64,000 nucleotides of DNA from positions 1 through 64,000 of the forward strand of contig JAEYZG010000032.1 in assembly GCA_023428135.1 (NCBI GenBank), given 5' to 3'. Shown here piece by piece: positions 9,382 through 18,525 of the stretch. The stretch is from Bacteroidota bacterium. GTDB lineage: Bacteria; Bacteroidota; Bacteroidia; Cytophagales; Cytophagaceae. Under the pieces are notes generated by a model. That model worked only from the letters and a program-made list of their open reading frames with translations. It was not told where the DNA came from and ran no database searches. Every line of letters starts with the position of its first letter. Position 1 is the first letter of the stretch. A program made the translations under genes and the position numbers.

Positions 9382-10155
9382 TTAAAACTTTTCCTCTACT
9401 CCCATACCGAAAAGAGCAAAATCATATTTTACAGGGTCTTTAGAGTCAAACTTTTTTAAATTTTCAGTTAATTCCACTGCTGTCTGCCAATCCGTTTGCT
9501 TTCTATCAATTAATCCTAATTTTCGTCCTACTCGGTCTACATGGACATCACACGGGCAAACCAACTGGCTTGGCTTAATATTTTTCCAGATCCCAAAATC
9601 CACTCCTTTATTATCTTTCCTTACCATCCAGCGCAAAAACATATTTAATCTTTTGCATGCACTGTTCCGGGCAGGTGTTGAAATGTGCTTTTTTGTTCTT
9701 TCAGGATAATCTTCCAGACTAAAAAACATTTCATGAAAACCAGACAAAGCTCCTTCTACATTCATTGCACTCTTAGAATGTCCCTGTAGAAATGCTTCCT
9801 CCAATGATTCATGTTTTTCATAAAAAGTTTTAAAAAACTCTATAAAATAAAGTGTATCGGTTGCATTAAACGTTCTGTGCTTAAATTGCATAAACACCTT
9901 TAGGTCTCGTGGCTTATGATTCATTATAAAATCATAGGGAGACTTATCCATCAATTCGATCAACTCTCTGCACTTGTTAATAATTGTAACTCTTTGTCCC
10001 CAGGCTAATACTGAAGCCCAAAGACCCATGATCTCTATGTCCTGTTTTTTAGAAAAAAGATGAGGGATACAAACCGGATCATTTTCTATAAATCCTGGCT
10101 GATTGTATTGTTGGTATTTTTCTTCGAGAAAATCCCGAAGCGCTTCAAATTTCAC
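9382..10155 (-). CDS. TIGR02757 family protein (DUF2400)
   Basis: 257 aa with the family start MKFEALRDFLEEKYQQYN and the C-terminal VCPCDVHVDRVGRKLGL motif, which resembles the Asp-containing loop of helix-hairpin-helix DNA glycosylases. The biochemical role is unknown to me. The start codon is GTG at 10155. The frame stays open about 85 bp further upstream without any ATG, and the family N-terminus favours the GTG. Confidence 0.85.
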   Translation of the reverse strand: MKFEALRDFLEEKYQQYNQPGFIENDPVCIPHLFSKKQDIEIMGLWASVLAWGQRVTIINKCRELIELMDKSPYDFIMNHKPRDLKVFMQFKHRTFNATDTLYFIEFFKTFYEKHESLEEAFLQGHSKSAMNVEGALSGFHEMFFSLEDYPERTKKHISTPARNSACKRLNMFLRWMVRKDNKGVDFGIWKNIKPSQLVCPCDVHVDRVGRKLGLIDRKQTDWQTAVELTENLKKFDSKDPVKYDFALFGMGVEEKF

Positions 10156-10342
10156 CGGAATAATTTTTTCTATAAAGTCCTCATCCCTGAACCATCTTCT
10201 TAAAAGAAGGGAACAATCATGGATAATAATTAAATTAGTAGATTATTTTATCAATTTCGATAGCAAAAAGCTAACTGGAAGCTTGGGCATCCCTGATGCA
10301 TAAAGCTGGAATTACTGATGACTTATGCTAAGCCAAAGACAC

Positions 10343-10378
10343 TACTTTAAACTTTCAGCTTTAAACTTTTAGCTTTAT
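10343..10378. repeat. Short direct repeats of a TTTAAACTTT/AGCTTTA type
   Basis: Two to three imperfect copies of an 11-13 bp unit (ttaaactttcagc, ttaaacttttagc) sit just past the LysM-protein stop. A similar short duplication occurs at 12119-12145. Origin unknown. Confidence 0.5.
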
Positions 10379-11253
10379 GGAATATACGATATCTGAACAG
10401 GAATCTTTTTATCTACCCCTGATAAACGCTCGTAAGCCTTTTGAGAAATCTTGATAATAACTTTATCTTCAACATTCCCATTCTGAAGCTTACCGATAAC
10501 CCGCACAAACAACTTCTGTCCATTTGCTTCATTTTTCACCTGGATAATGGTGCCTACAGGAGCTGTTTTATGCAAAGCAAGATATTTTGGAGAATCATTG
10601 TTTCCTTCAATTACTTCAGCAAAACCACTTTCTGTAACTTTATTAAAATTATCTGTTGGGGGCACAAATACAGACTCCTGCTCTTTGGTATTTTTTGTAG
10701 TAGCTTTCGTGGTTGAAGTAGTTTTAGATTCGTCCTTTTTTACTTCAGATTTCGGAGATGTACTTGCTGTGCTTGCTCCTGCTTTTCCAGGTATGTTGAT
10801 TGTCTGACCAACTTTTAAATCAGTAAGTCCGGGATTTGCTTTTCTTATTTCATCAACAGTAACATTGTATTTCCTGGAAAGAGAATAAAGTGTTTCTTTT
10901 GGTTCAACGGTATGAGTTCCTCCAGCTCCTCCGGAAGAGGCCGACACCGACGATCCAGCAGGAGATGAAACCGCGGCAACCGACCCTTTATATGGAATAC
11001 GCAGGATCTGCCCCACTTTTAACCCGGCTGACAATTCAGGATTATTTTTATTTAATTCATCTACAGTTACTTTATATTTTCTTGAAATAGAATATAAAGT
11101 TTCTTTAGGATCTGCTTTATGAAGTACAAATACTTTCGAGTCCTTCTTCTCTATCCCAATAGAATCCTGTACACCTGCAAACACATTGGACAAAGAAATA
11201 AATAAAATCAGGATCAAAAAATACTTCAACAGAGATACAGCTTTATAATTCAT
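10375..11253 (-). CDS. LysM-domain protein with RlpA-like C-terminal barrel
   Basis: 292 aa. Residues 1-26 are a signal peptide (LFISLSNVFAG). LysM domains lie at about 42-88 (KETLYSISRKYKVT) and 113-155 (KETLYSLSRKYNVT), each ending in a VGQ...IP motif. A Lys/Thr/Ser-rich linker covers about 160-195. A double-psi beta-barrel like that of RlpA covers about 205-292 (SGFAEVIEG...ALHKTAPVGT...VRVIG). It probably binds peptidoglycan in the periplasm. The RlpA-type catalytic Asp-His pair is not obvious, so enzymatic activity is uncertain. It overlaps the upstream DUF4905-like gene by 11 bp and is likely translated after it. Confidence 0.85.
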   Translation of the reverse strand: MNYKAVSLLKYFLILILFISLSNVFAGVQDSIGIEKKDSKVFVLHKADPKETLYSISRKYKVTVDELNKNNPELSAGLKVGQILRIPYKGSVAAVSSPAGSSVSASSGGAGGTHTVEPKETLYSLSRKYNVTVDEIRKANPGLTDLKVGQTINIPGKAGASTASTSPKSEVKKDESKTTSTTKATTKNTKEQESVFVPPTDNFNKVTESGFAEVIEGNNDSPKYLALHKTAPVGTIIQVKNEANGQKLFVRVIGKLQNGNVEDKVIIKISQKAYERLSGVDKKIPVQISYIP

Positions 11254-12055
11254 AAATTATCAGTTCCTTTTTTTCTTTAACAAAAATTACAGCATTCTCC
11301 AACAAAAAGAAAGTATCCATTCCCACTCCCTTAGGACTTTTATCAAGGATTTCTTTCAAAAGCACATCTCCTTCTTCATTGGCTATTAACAGGAGATTTT
11401 GAAGTTTATTATCTGAGTAAATATAATAAGAAATAATTATAAAATTTTTATACTCAGCATAGTCAAAAGCCAATGAGGATTGTTCACCTGTTACTTCCTG
11501 CACATACTCAGATAGTTTTGGAAAATATTCGCTCTCCTGAGTAAAATGCAAGGCATTCTGAACGTTACTTTTCTGCTTTTCACGAAAAACCTGATTGAGT
11601 TTTTTTAAAACTTCTACATCAGAATATTCTTTTTTTTGCTTGCCGGTTTTGAGATCCAGCAAAAAGTAGACCTTATTTTCTTCCTCCTCATTTAGCAAAA
11701 CAAGAATACCCTCTGAAAATACACCACCAAAACTTAATGTCTTTTCTTCCCACAATACTTTACCTGAATCTGATGCAACAGAAATGATTCCTTTGTGCTC
11801 CGGATTCTGTATGTCTTTAAAACCATGCAGGTAAATGTATCCGTCTTTAACAGCCTCCAGACCAATCCACCACGGCTCATTCTTTTTTATTCCCTGCCAT
11901 TTGATTTTTTTCTTCTTCAAATCAATTGCACTGAAATCTGCAAGATGCTTATCTGAATTTCTATATTCTACTACAAGCAAATGATTTATTTCATCGGGAA
12001 TTACTTTCCAGATCAGTCCATCAAAAGAAAAGGAAGTTAGATTTTGTGTCAACAA
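11243..12055 (-). CDS. DUF4905-like beta-propeller-type protein
   Basis: About 270 aa of alternating strands with recurrent motifs such as YIYLHGF and GKVLWEEKTLSFGG, a partial propeller-like pattern. It has no signal peptide. I place it in the Bacteroidota-specific DUF4905 group from recollection. Function unknown. The start is TTG (12055 or 12052): a TAA lies two codons upstream and no ATG is available near the N-terminus. Its last 11 bp overlap the LysM gene, so a two-gene unit is likely. Confidence 0.65.
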   Translation of the reverse strand: MLTQNLTSFSFDGLIWKVIPDEINHLLVVEYRNSDKHLADFSAIDLKKKKIKWQGIKKNEPWWIGLEAVKDGYIYLHGFKDIQNPEHKGIISVASDSGKVLWEEKTLSFGGVFSEGILVLLNEEEENKVYFLLDLKTGKQKKEYSDVEVLKKLNQVFREKQKSNVQNALHFTQESEYFPKLSEYVQEVTGEQSSLAFDYAEYKNFIIISYYIYSDNKLQNLLLIANEEGDVLLKEILDKSPKGVGMDTFFLLENAVIFVKEKKELIIYEL

Positions 12056-12118
12056 GCTTTATTTGTATTTTTTCTGCAAAAATAAGCATTTGGCATGGTT
12101 TACAAAGGAAAATAAGCA

Positions 12119-12145
12119 GAAAGCGTAAAGTTGAAAGCGTAAAGT
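12119..12145. repeat. 14-bp-period direct duplication
   Basis: GAAAGCGTAAAGT occurs at 12119-12131 and 12133-12145, in the non-coding stretch between the DUF4905-like gene and kdsB. No function is evident. Confidence 0.8.
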
Positions 12146-12316
12146 GAAGGTGAAACAAAGTTTGCTTTAAGCATGAGAACAGATTTCATGCAGATATAGA
12201 AATCCTTCACCTTCCGGAGAAGGCTTCAGGATTAGGATCAGGTCTATTTCGTGTGGTGAAGAAACCTGAATATATGATCAAAAATTTAATTGAATTCATA
12301 ACACTAATATTAAAGA

Positions 12317-13051
12317 ATGAATATACTAGGAATAATTCCTGCCAGATATGCGTCTACGAGATTTCCGGCCAAACCTCTGGTAGAAATAGGTGGAAAATCA
12401 ATGATCCGAAGGGTTTATGAACAGGCAGGAAAAGCCAGACTACTTTCCAGTGTTGTGGTAGCTACTGACAACAATGAAATATTTGATCATGTCAAAAGCT
12501 TTGGTGGAAATGTAGTTTTGACAAAGGAAGAACATCCAAGCGGAACAGACAGGTGTTTTGAAGCATTGGAGAAAACTTCGGGTAAATATGATTTTGTTAT
12601 TAATATTCAAGGTGATGAACCATTCATTCACCCCGAACAGATTGATCTTCTGGCTTCCGCACTTAACAAAGAAACCGAGTTGGCTACTTTGGTTAAAAAG
12701 ATAGAAGACCAGGAAACCCTTTTCAACCCGAATACACCAAAAGTCATTTTTAATAAAGATAAAGAAGCTATTTATTTCAGCCGTCAGACCATCCCGTTTA
12801 TAAGAGGTGCTGAGCCTGAGCAATGGTTGTCAAAAGCAGAATTTTACAAGCATATTGGTATCTATGCTTATAGGTCAGATATACTTAAGGAAATCACTTC
12901 TCTTGATACTGGCAGTCTTGAGAAATCAGAATCTCTGGAACAATTAAGATGGCTCGAGAACGGATTTAAAATAAAAGTGGAGATTACAACTTATGAGAGT
13001 GTGGGAATAGATGTTCCTTCAGACCTGGAAAAAATAAAAGATCTGATTTAA
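12317..13051 (+). CDS. kdsB: 3-deoxy-manno-octulosonate cytidylyltransferase
   Basis: Activates Kdo as CMP-Kdo for lipopolysaccharide inner-core synthesis in the cytoplasm. Recognised from the N-terminal nucleotide-binding motif IIPARYASTRFPAKPL, VVVATDN at about 47-53, the GDEPF metal/substrate motif near 96-100 and the IGIYAYR segment. The 244-aa length is normal. The gene stands alone on the plus strand, and its last codons lie inside a palindromic terminator shared with the convergent lipoprotein gene. Confidence 0.97.
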   Translation: MNILGIIPARYASTRFPAKPLVEIGGKSMIRRVYEQAGKARLLSSVVVATDNNEIFDHVKSFGGNVVLTKEEHPSGTDRCFEALEKTSGKYDFVINIQGDEPFIHPEQIDLLASALNKETELATLVKKIEDQETLFNPNTPKVIFNKDKEAIYFSRQTIPFIRGAEPEQWLSKAEFYKHIGIYAYRSDILKEITSLDTGSLEKSESLEQLRWLENGFKIKVEITTYESVGIDVPSDLEKIKDLI

Positions 13052-13066
13052 ATCAGATCTTTTTTT
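13039..13066. terminator. Bidirectional terminator embedded in two coding ends
   Basis: The perfect 22-bp palindrome AGATCTGATTT/AAATCAGATCT at 13039-13060 has a T-tract on its plus-strand side (13060-13066) and an A-tract before it that reads as T on the minus strand. The kdsB stop (13049-13051) and the convergent gene's stop (13053-13055) both lie inside the stem. Confidence 0.85.
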
Positions 13067-13457
13067 CAAGGCTATCTACAGCCGTTTCTATTTTTAATTT
13101 GAAGCGAGACCATCCCTCCTCCGCATCTGTTTTGGTGGAATCAAAATTATACCCTCTCACTTCCTTCTTTAAAACTGTAAATTTCTGTTTCATTACTTGA
13201 GAGCCTTTGTCAGCTTTTTGATCAGCCTTTTTCTCTAAAGCTTCTATTTTATTTTCTAACTTCTCTTTCTCTTCTTCCATTTCAGCTTTTGAAGTTTCCT
13301 TCTTATTCTGGTTTTCCTGTTGAGAATACATTGAAGTTGCTGAATCACTATGTCCTGCTTCTGTTTTTCTTTCCTCACAACCTGAAAGGTAAATTCCCCC
13401 GATAAAGGCAAATCCTATAACAGAAGTAACTATGTTTATCTTTTTCATCTCTTTCAT
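13053..13457 (-). CDS. Small coiled-coil lipoprotein
   Basis: About 134 aa with a lipoprotein signal peptide ending YLSGC (Cys at about residue 27). A Ser/Gln-rich tether follows, then a highly charged Lys/Glu region at about 55-95 with heptad-like spacing that should form a coiled coil. The ATG at 13457 is used here; ATG at 13448 is equally possible. It lies 13 bp after the universal stress gene and probably shares its transcript. The function is not recognisable; a cell-envelope stress role would fit the neighbour but is only inference. Confidence 0.7.
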   Translation of the reverse strand: MKEMKKINIVTSVIGFAFIGGIYLSGCEERKTEAGHSDSATSMYSQQENQNKKETSKAEMEEEKEKLENKIEALEKKADQKADKGSQVMKQKFTVLKKEVRGYNFDSTKTDAEEGWSRFKLKIETAVDSLEKKI

Positions 13458-13470
13458 CACTTTATCAATC

Positions 13471-14400
13471 TCACAAATCTTCTCTATACCGCTGTCGGTC
13501 TTTTATACTAAGTTTTCTTTCTTGTTTAACTGCCACTTTTCCGGCAGGCATCTCTTTTCTAAGTTTATATATTACAATCGCACAATCAGATTCTTTTACA
13601 ATATTTTCTGAAATACTGTCACTGAAAAACCTCTCCAGTCCTTTCTTTTCATGATTGACAAGACAGACTATATCTGCATTCACTTGTTTTGTAAAATGTA
13701 GAATACCTTCTTCTTCCGTTTTATCAGAAACCATATGGATAGAACGATTTTCTAACTTAAACTCATCCCTGATCTCATCGAGTGTCTTCTGGATCTTCGC
13801 TTCGGAAATACTGTTTGAAGGAGTATTAACCTTCAGAAAATGCAGGTTCGCATTAAATGCCTCTGCCATACTTTTCACCTTTCCAACTATTCTATGAACA
13901 GGCTCTTCAAAGTCTGATGCAAAAACAATGGTTTCAACTTTAAAAGGAACCTCCGTATTCTTCAATATCAATAGAGGAATACCAGACTTTCTGATCAATT
14001 TTAAAGTAGTAGATCCAAATAAGACTTCCTCAATATCACTTTCCCCCTTCTTTCCCACTATGATCAGATCTATCTCTTCATCTTCAGCATGCAAGAGGAC
14101 TTCTTTTGAAACCTTTCCCTGGACAATGGTACCATTGGATTTAATACCTCTTGACTTCAGGCGGTCTACAAAGCTCTTTAACAGTCTTTGCTTTACTTCC
14201 ATGATCCTTGCCTGATAATCCATCTGCAACTCATCTTCAAACAATGGATCACCAAAAGAACCAATCTTTGGTACATATACCTGCTGCACTACATGGAGCA
14301 GCTTCACTTCACAGTTCTTTTGCAAAGCAATATATGCTGCTGCTTCAAGAGCTTTTTGTGAGTAAACAGAAAAATCCACGGGCACCAGTATTCTTTCCAT
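13471..14400 (-). CDS. Universal stress protein, two tandem UspA domains
   Basis: 309 aa. UspA domain 1 covers about 1-148: it begins RILVPVDFS and has the ATP-binding pattern GKKGESDIEEVLFGSTT. Domain 2 covers about 155-280: it begins ETIVFASDFEEPV and its end (VNHEKKGLERFFSDSISENI) lacks the glycine-rich ATP motif. So only the first half looks nucleotide-binding. Tandem Usp proteins act in the cytoplasm under stress and growth arrest. It is followed after 13 bp by a small lipoprotein gene. Confidence 0.92.
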   Translation of the reverse strand: MERILVPVDFSVYSQKALEAAAYIALQKNCEVKLLHVVQQVYVPKIGSFGDPLFEDELQMDYQARIMEVKQRLLKSFVDRLKSRGIKSNGTIVQGKVSKEVLLHAEDEEIDLIIVGKKGESDIEEVLFGSTTLKLIRKSGIPLLILKNTEVPFKVETIVFASDFEEPVHRIVGKVKSMAEAFNANLHFLKVNTPSNSISEAKIQKTLDEIRDEFKLENRSIHMVSDKTEEEGILHFTKQVNADIVCLVNHEKKGLERFFSDSISENIVKESDCAIVIYKLRKEMPAGKVAVKQERKLSIKDRQRYREDL

Positions 14401-14529
14401 TAATCAGTTCCTTATTTCTTTAAATGCAACAGTTTTAAAAATCAAATTGTTGGAACCGTACTGCAAATCATCATGAGAATCAATCCATTCAGACTTACTC
14501 AAAAAATATTGAAAACAAAAAATACTTAA

Positions 14530-14570
14530 ATAAAAAAGCTGAGCTCATTTCTATGCTCAGCTTTTAAAAA
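14530..14570 (-). terminator. Terminator after the SUI1-like gene
   Basis: An 11-bp perfect stem AAAAGCTGAGC (14534-14544) pairs with 14555-14565 around a 10-nt loop. The minus strand continues into TTTTTTATTT. The plus strand also has T and A runs, so it may work both ways. Confidence 0.85.
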
Positions 14571-14593
14571 TTTGTTTTACTCTAAGTTAAGAG

Positions 14594-14935
14594 TTAACCT
14601 CCTATTTTTTTTACTTTATAACCTTTGCTTTGAAGGTGAGCCAAAACTTTTTCTCTGAAATCTCCCTGTATCAATATTTCACCATCTTTCACACTTCCCC
14701 CTACGCCGCATTTCTGCTTTAACTCTTTACCTAATGCTTCAAGATCTTCCACTTTGCCAACAAACTGCGTGATGGCCGTAACAACTTTTCCTCCGCCTTT
14801 TCTGTCCAGCTGAACCCTGAGATCCTGCTGCTGAGGAGGTAAGGTCGTAATTTCTTCTTCCTGATTGTATTGATATTCAAACTCAGGGTTGGTAGAAAAT
14901 ACCACACCGTCTCTGTTCTTCTTACTTTTTTTCAT
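14594..14935 (-). CDS. SUI1/YciH-family translation factor
   Basis: 113 aa. After a polar N-terminus rich in Gln and Glu, residues about 38-113 are the SUI1 fold: LRVQLDRKGGGKVVTAI, then KELKQKCGVGGSVKDGEILIQGD, the strongest family signature. It is homologous to eIF1; the bacterial role in start-codon fidelity is not settled. It overlaps the upstream lipid kinase by 4 bp (ATGA type), which indicates translational coupling, and ends 24 bp before a strong terminator. Confidence 0.92.
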   Translation of the reverse strand: MKKSKKNRDGVVFSTNPEFEYQYNQEEEITTLPPQQQDLRVQLDRKGGGKVVTAITQFVGKVEDLEALGKELKQKCGVGGSVKDGEILIQGDFREKVLAHLQSKGYKVKKIGG

Positions 14936-15816
14936 ATTGACAAAACTCTTAAGCTGTTAGGAACTATTGATATTTTTAAACTGGCTTCCATATCCACCGG
15001 TTCTCCATCAAGATGTACCGGACCAGATGCCCCTCTTTCTATTTCAATACTTTTGGCTTTAATAATATCCAGATAGTGAAATTTATTCACTTTTTTGGTG
15101 AACAACTTAAACCCAAGATTCAAAAGAGAGCTTGATGGAAAAGGATGCATCATACAGACATCGATGTAACCGTCCTGCAGACTTGCCTGAGGAGCAATAA
15201 ATACATTATTACCATATTGTGAAGCGTTGGCAAAACTTAATAGAAATGCCTTCATTTCAATTTCTTTTCCGTCAAGCTTGATTTTATAAGTTTCACATTT
15301 ATAGCTTTGATATTCGGTAATGACTGTTTTCAGATAGGTAGAGAAACCTCTGGTTTTTTGTTCAGCAAAGACTTTTCCGATAAGGGCATCAAAGCCTACC
15401 CCTGCCGTGCAAAAGAAAGGTAAGTCATTTAACCTGCAGTGATCTATAGAAATTGGAGCTGCATCGAGCAGATATTTGATTGATTTTTGAATGTGTATTG
15501 GAACCTTTAAATGTCTTGCAAGACCATTTCCTGAACCCAGAGGTATAATCCCCAAAGCAGGAGTTTGCCCGATAAGACCTGTTGCCACTTCATTGATTGT
15601 ACCATCACCTCCCACAGCAACAACTGCATCAAAGTTTTTAATTACCGCTTCCTGAGCCAGTTCTGTTGCATGCCCTTTGCATTTGGTAAATGCTATTTCA
15701 TAATACTTTCCTGAGCCGCTGAAAATTTCTTTTATTTTTTGTGGAATATCTTCCTTACTTCTTACTCCTGCAATAGGATTAATGATAAAGAAAAATCGCT
15801 CTGGCCTTTGTTTCAT
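14932..15816 (-). CDS. YegS/diacylglycerol kinase-family lipid kinase
   Basis: 294 aa with a DAGK catalytic domain at about 6-130. It starts FFIINPIAGVRSKED and carries the nucleotide motif GGDGTINEVATGL near 67-79, then GIIPLGSGNGLARHL. The C-terminal half has the conserved GVGFDALIG and HLDGEP segments. Members phosphorylate diacylglycerol, phosphatidylglycerol or sphingoid bases; Bacteroidota often contain sphingolipids, but the substrate cannot be assigned. It forms a tight two-gene unit with the SUI1-like gene. Confidence 0.9.
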   Translation of the reverse strand: MKQRPERFFFIINPIAGVRSKEDIPQKIKEIFSGSGKYYEIAFTKCKGHATELAQEAVIKNFDAVVAVGGDGTINEVATGLIGQTPALGIIPLGSGNGLARHLKVPIHIQKSIKYLLDAAPISIDHCRLNDLPFFCTAGVGFDALIGKVFAEQKTRGFSTYLKTVITEYQSYKCETYKIKLDGKEIEMKAFLLSFANASQYGNNVFIAPQASLQDGYIDVCMMHPFPSSSLLNLGFKLFTKKVNKFHYLDIIKAKSIEIERGASGPVHLDGEPVDMEASLKISIVPNSLRVLSI

Positions 15817-15984
15817 TTAGTTTTTCCTTTCAAACCAACAAATCTGTTCCTCGAAAATACGACATATTCCTCACTTCACATATATATTCTTAATTTCAAG
15901 GATATTGAAAAGCTGAATTTTTATAATAGTATAATTGCTTAATTTTATTTTATAATTGCCCCGATATAAAATTATTGAATACAG

Positions 15985-17244
15985 ATGGAAACTGTTTCTG
16001 CTAAAAAGTTTTACCAAACACTTTACTTTTATGTCCTGATCGCGATTATGGCAGGAGTTTTTACAGGATATTTTTTTCCGTCTACGGGAGCAAAATTAAA
16101 ACCTCTTGGAGATGCTTTTATTAAGCTTATTAAAATGATTGTTCCTGGGGTTATTTTCACTACTGTTGCTTCTGGTATCGCGGGTGTGAAGGAAAATAAG
16201 AAAATAGGAAGAATAGGCTTTAAGGCATTTATATACTTCGAAGTAATGAGTACCCTTGCGCTTGTTATAGGGCTTATTGTTGCCAAATTCCTAAAACCCG
16301 GCAAAGGAATGAATGTCAATCCGGTCACCCTTGATATTTCAGGCATCGAGAGTTATACCCAGTCAGCAAAAAAATTTGATACAGTTACCTTTCTGCTGGA
16401 TATTATCCCTGATTCTTTTTTTGGAGCTTTTGCAGAAGGCAAAATCCTTCAGGTGCTGTTTCTGGGTATTCTTTCAGGATTTGCTATTTCGAGGATGGGT
16501 GCATATAGGGATCCACTCGTCAAAGGAATAGATTACTTCAATCATTTCTTTTTCCGGGTTGTGTCAATTATTCTGAAAGCAGCGCCAATAGGAGCCTTTG
16601 GGGCAATGGCTTTTACTATTGGTAAATATGGCATTGATAGTTTATTATCTCTGGGAGAGCTCATGGCATCCGTTTACCTGACCTGCCTCTTTTTTATCTT
16701 TGTTATTCTTGGAATAATAAGCTGGCTGTCTGGCTTTTCTATTATTCGGATTTTAAAATATATAAAGGAAGAAATATTTCTTGTGCTCGGCACCAGTTCC
16801 TCCGAGCCTGCCTTACCAGGATTAATGAAAAAAATGGAAAAGGCTGGTTGCTCTCAGTCTATTACAGGACTGGTGATACCGGCAGGCTATACTTTTAACC
16901 TCGATGGCACTTCCATTTACCTCACTATGGCAACCATGTTTATAGCTTATGCAACCAACACTCCGATAAGCCTCTGGGACGAATTGGCATTGCTAGGCAT
17001 TCTTATGCTTACTTCCAAAGGAGCTGCGGCAGTAACCGGTGGAGGTTTTATTGTCCTTGCTGCAACACTCTCATCTATAGATAAACTTCCTGTAGCTGGT
17101 ATCGCCCTGCTTTTGGGTGTAGACAGATTTATGTCCGAGGCTAGGGCAATTACCAATCTCATAGGAAATACGGTAGCGACCTTGGTTATAGCGAAATGGG
17201 AAAAGGAATTTAACCCTGGTGAATTTTCTGAGAAGCTGAAGTAA
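15985..17244 (+). CDS. Na+(H+)/dicarboxylate or glutamate symporter (SDF family)
   Basis: 419 aa with about eight membrane helices plus two re-entrant hairpins. The hairpin-1 signature appears as GTSSSEPALPGLMKKM and the transmembrane-7 signature as FNLDGTSIYL, the ion- and substrate-binding elements of the GltPh/DctA family. It imports C4-dicarboxylates or acidic amino acids across the inner membrane. It is monocistronic, with a hairpin terminator right at the stop codon. Confidence 0.93.
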   Translation: METVSAKKFYQTLYFYVLIAIMAGVFTGYFFPSTGAKLKPLGDAFIKLIKMIVPGVIFTTVASGIAGVKENKKIGRIGFKAFIYFEVMSTLALVIGLIVAKFLKPGKGMNVNPVTLDISGIESYTQSAKKFDTVTFLLDIIPDSFFGAFAEGKILQVLFLGILSGFAISRMGAYRDPLVKGIDYFNHFFFRVVSIILKAAPIGAFGAMAFTIGKYGIDSLLSLGELMASVYLTCLFFIFVILGIISWLSGFSIIRILKYIKEEIFLVLGTSSSEPALPGLMKKMEKAGCSQSITGLVIPAGYTFNLDGTSIYLTMATMFIAYATNTPISLWDELALLGILMLTSKGAAAVTGGGFIVLAATLSSIDKLPVAGIALLLGVDRFMSEARAITNLIGNTVATLVIAKWEKEFNPGEFSEKLK

Positions 17245-17290
17245 TTTTTCAACCTGATTCCATTAGGTCCGGAGTTGAAATTTTTATTCC
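17243..17290 (+). terminator. Symporter gene terminator
   Basis: TTTCAAC (17247-17253) pairs with GTTGAAA (17274-17280) and extends through flanking T/A pairs, followed by TTTTTATT. Confidence 0.75.
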
Positions 17291-17426
17291 CTCAAATATC
17301 TCAATTTCAACTATACATTTGACACAAAAGAACCTGTTCTACAAAAGTATAACACTACATAAAAACAATTCTCTCATCTGTTGACTTACTTTAATATAAG
17401 TAAGAATCCGGGGAGATATTGAATTT

Positions 17427-18497
17427 ATGTTAAAAAATCTGGCTTATCTGCTTTTGCTTATCTTTTCATTCATAACTGGAAATCCTGCAACATCGCAGGT
17501 GAAAGAGCCTGGCTACACATACATTCCATGGGAAAGAATCAAAATTAACAATATAGAAAAAAACGAATCAGATACGGTTGTGGTCATCATTACTACAAGA
17601 AAATTTTCTCCGGATAAATTACAACTGTTCAGTAAAGATCAGGATGAACCGTGTCACTTGCATTATGTGCTTGCAAGGCTGAAAAACAAAACCTGGAATC
17701 TGGAAATAAAAAACTCATTTGAAGAAGCAGCTTTAGAAATGCCTTCAAATAAAGACCTTCTTTTTTATGTGCATGGAGATGGAAAAACATTTCCTGATGT
17801 GCTGGAAGGAGGTTTACGCATGAGCATTCTGTATGGTATAAACTTTGTAGCTTTTGATTATCCTACCAAAGATGAAGAGTTACCATTCTGGAAAAACTTT
17901 CATACTTCTATAATTAACGTTAACAATGCTGTTACTTCCTTTGGCAAAATGATCAATGAGGTAAAAACCTATCGTACATTACATGATAACTCTGTCAAAT
18001 ATACCTTACTACTGCATAGCCTTGGAAATGAGCTGATCAAAAATTCTCCTGGGCTTCAACACTCCTCAATAGTTTTTGAAAATATAGTGATGAATGCGCC
18101 TGCAGTGGAACAAAGAAAACATTCCAAATGGGTGGAAGATATTGCTATTCAAAAAGATATCTATATCATTTCAAACAGACGTGATATAATACTTACCGGA
18201 GCATATTTTCTGACATACATGAATTATCTTGGAAAAAATCACAGAAAACCTCTTGCTGAAAATGCAACATACGTTCGTCTGGATAACGTTGCAGGCCACA
18301 AGCACAGCTTTTTTATTGATATAGAACTGCTGAACCTTGTCCCTTCAGTTAAACATTTCTATGATCAGATTCTTCACGGGTTGCCCGCAGACAACAAAAC
18401 TTGTTGCTATCTGAAAGCAAAAAGAAACAGGAATAATTATTCAATGGAAAAAAAACCAGATTGCAAGTTTTTTATTGGTCAGGAGAAAGTATTGTAA
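17427..18497 (+). CDS. Secreted alpha/beta-hydrolase (DUF900-like)
   Basis: 356 aa. Residues 1-23 form a signal peptide (LLLIFSFITGNPATSQ). The hydrolase core shows the oxyanion-side motif LFYVHGDG near 112-119, a strand ending VAFDYPT, and the nucleophile elbow LLLHSLGNELI with Ser near 193. A late GHKHSF His near 290 could complete the triad. This resembles the DUF900 hydrolase group, whose substrates are unknown. It ends 28 bp from the convergent stop of the pigment cluster. Confidence 0.75.
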   Translation: MLKNLAYLLLLIFSFITGNPATSQVKEPGYTYIPWERIKINNIEKNESDTVVVIITTRKFSPDKLQLFSKDQDEPCHLHYVLARLKNKTWNLEIKNSFEEAALEMPSNKDLLFYVHGDGKTFPDVLEGGLRMSILYGINFVAFDYPTKDEELPFWKNFHTSIINVNNAVTSFGKMINEVKTYRTLHDNSVKYTLLLHSLGNELIKNSPGLQHSSIVFENIVMNAPAVEQRKHSKWVEDIAIQKDIYIISNRRDIILTGAYFLTYMNYLGKNHRKPLAENATYVRLDNVAGHKHSFFIDIELLNLVPSVKHFYDQILHGLPADNKTCCYLKAKRNRNNYSMEKKPDCKFFIGQEKVL

Positions 18498-18525
18498 CCA
18501 CCCCCTAGCTACACCAATGACTGAA

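Noticed and set aside
10156..10243. In-frame open extension upstream of the TIGR02757 gene (reads LLLRRWFRDEDF...)
   Set aside because: It has no ATG, GTG or TTG with support, and the family N-terminus aligns with the GTG at 10155; a relic of another gene cannot be shown.
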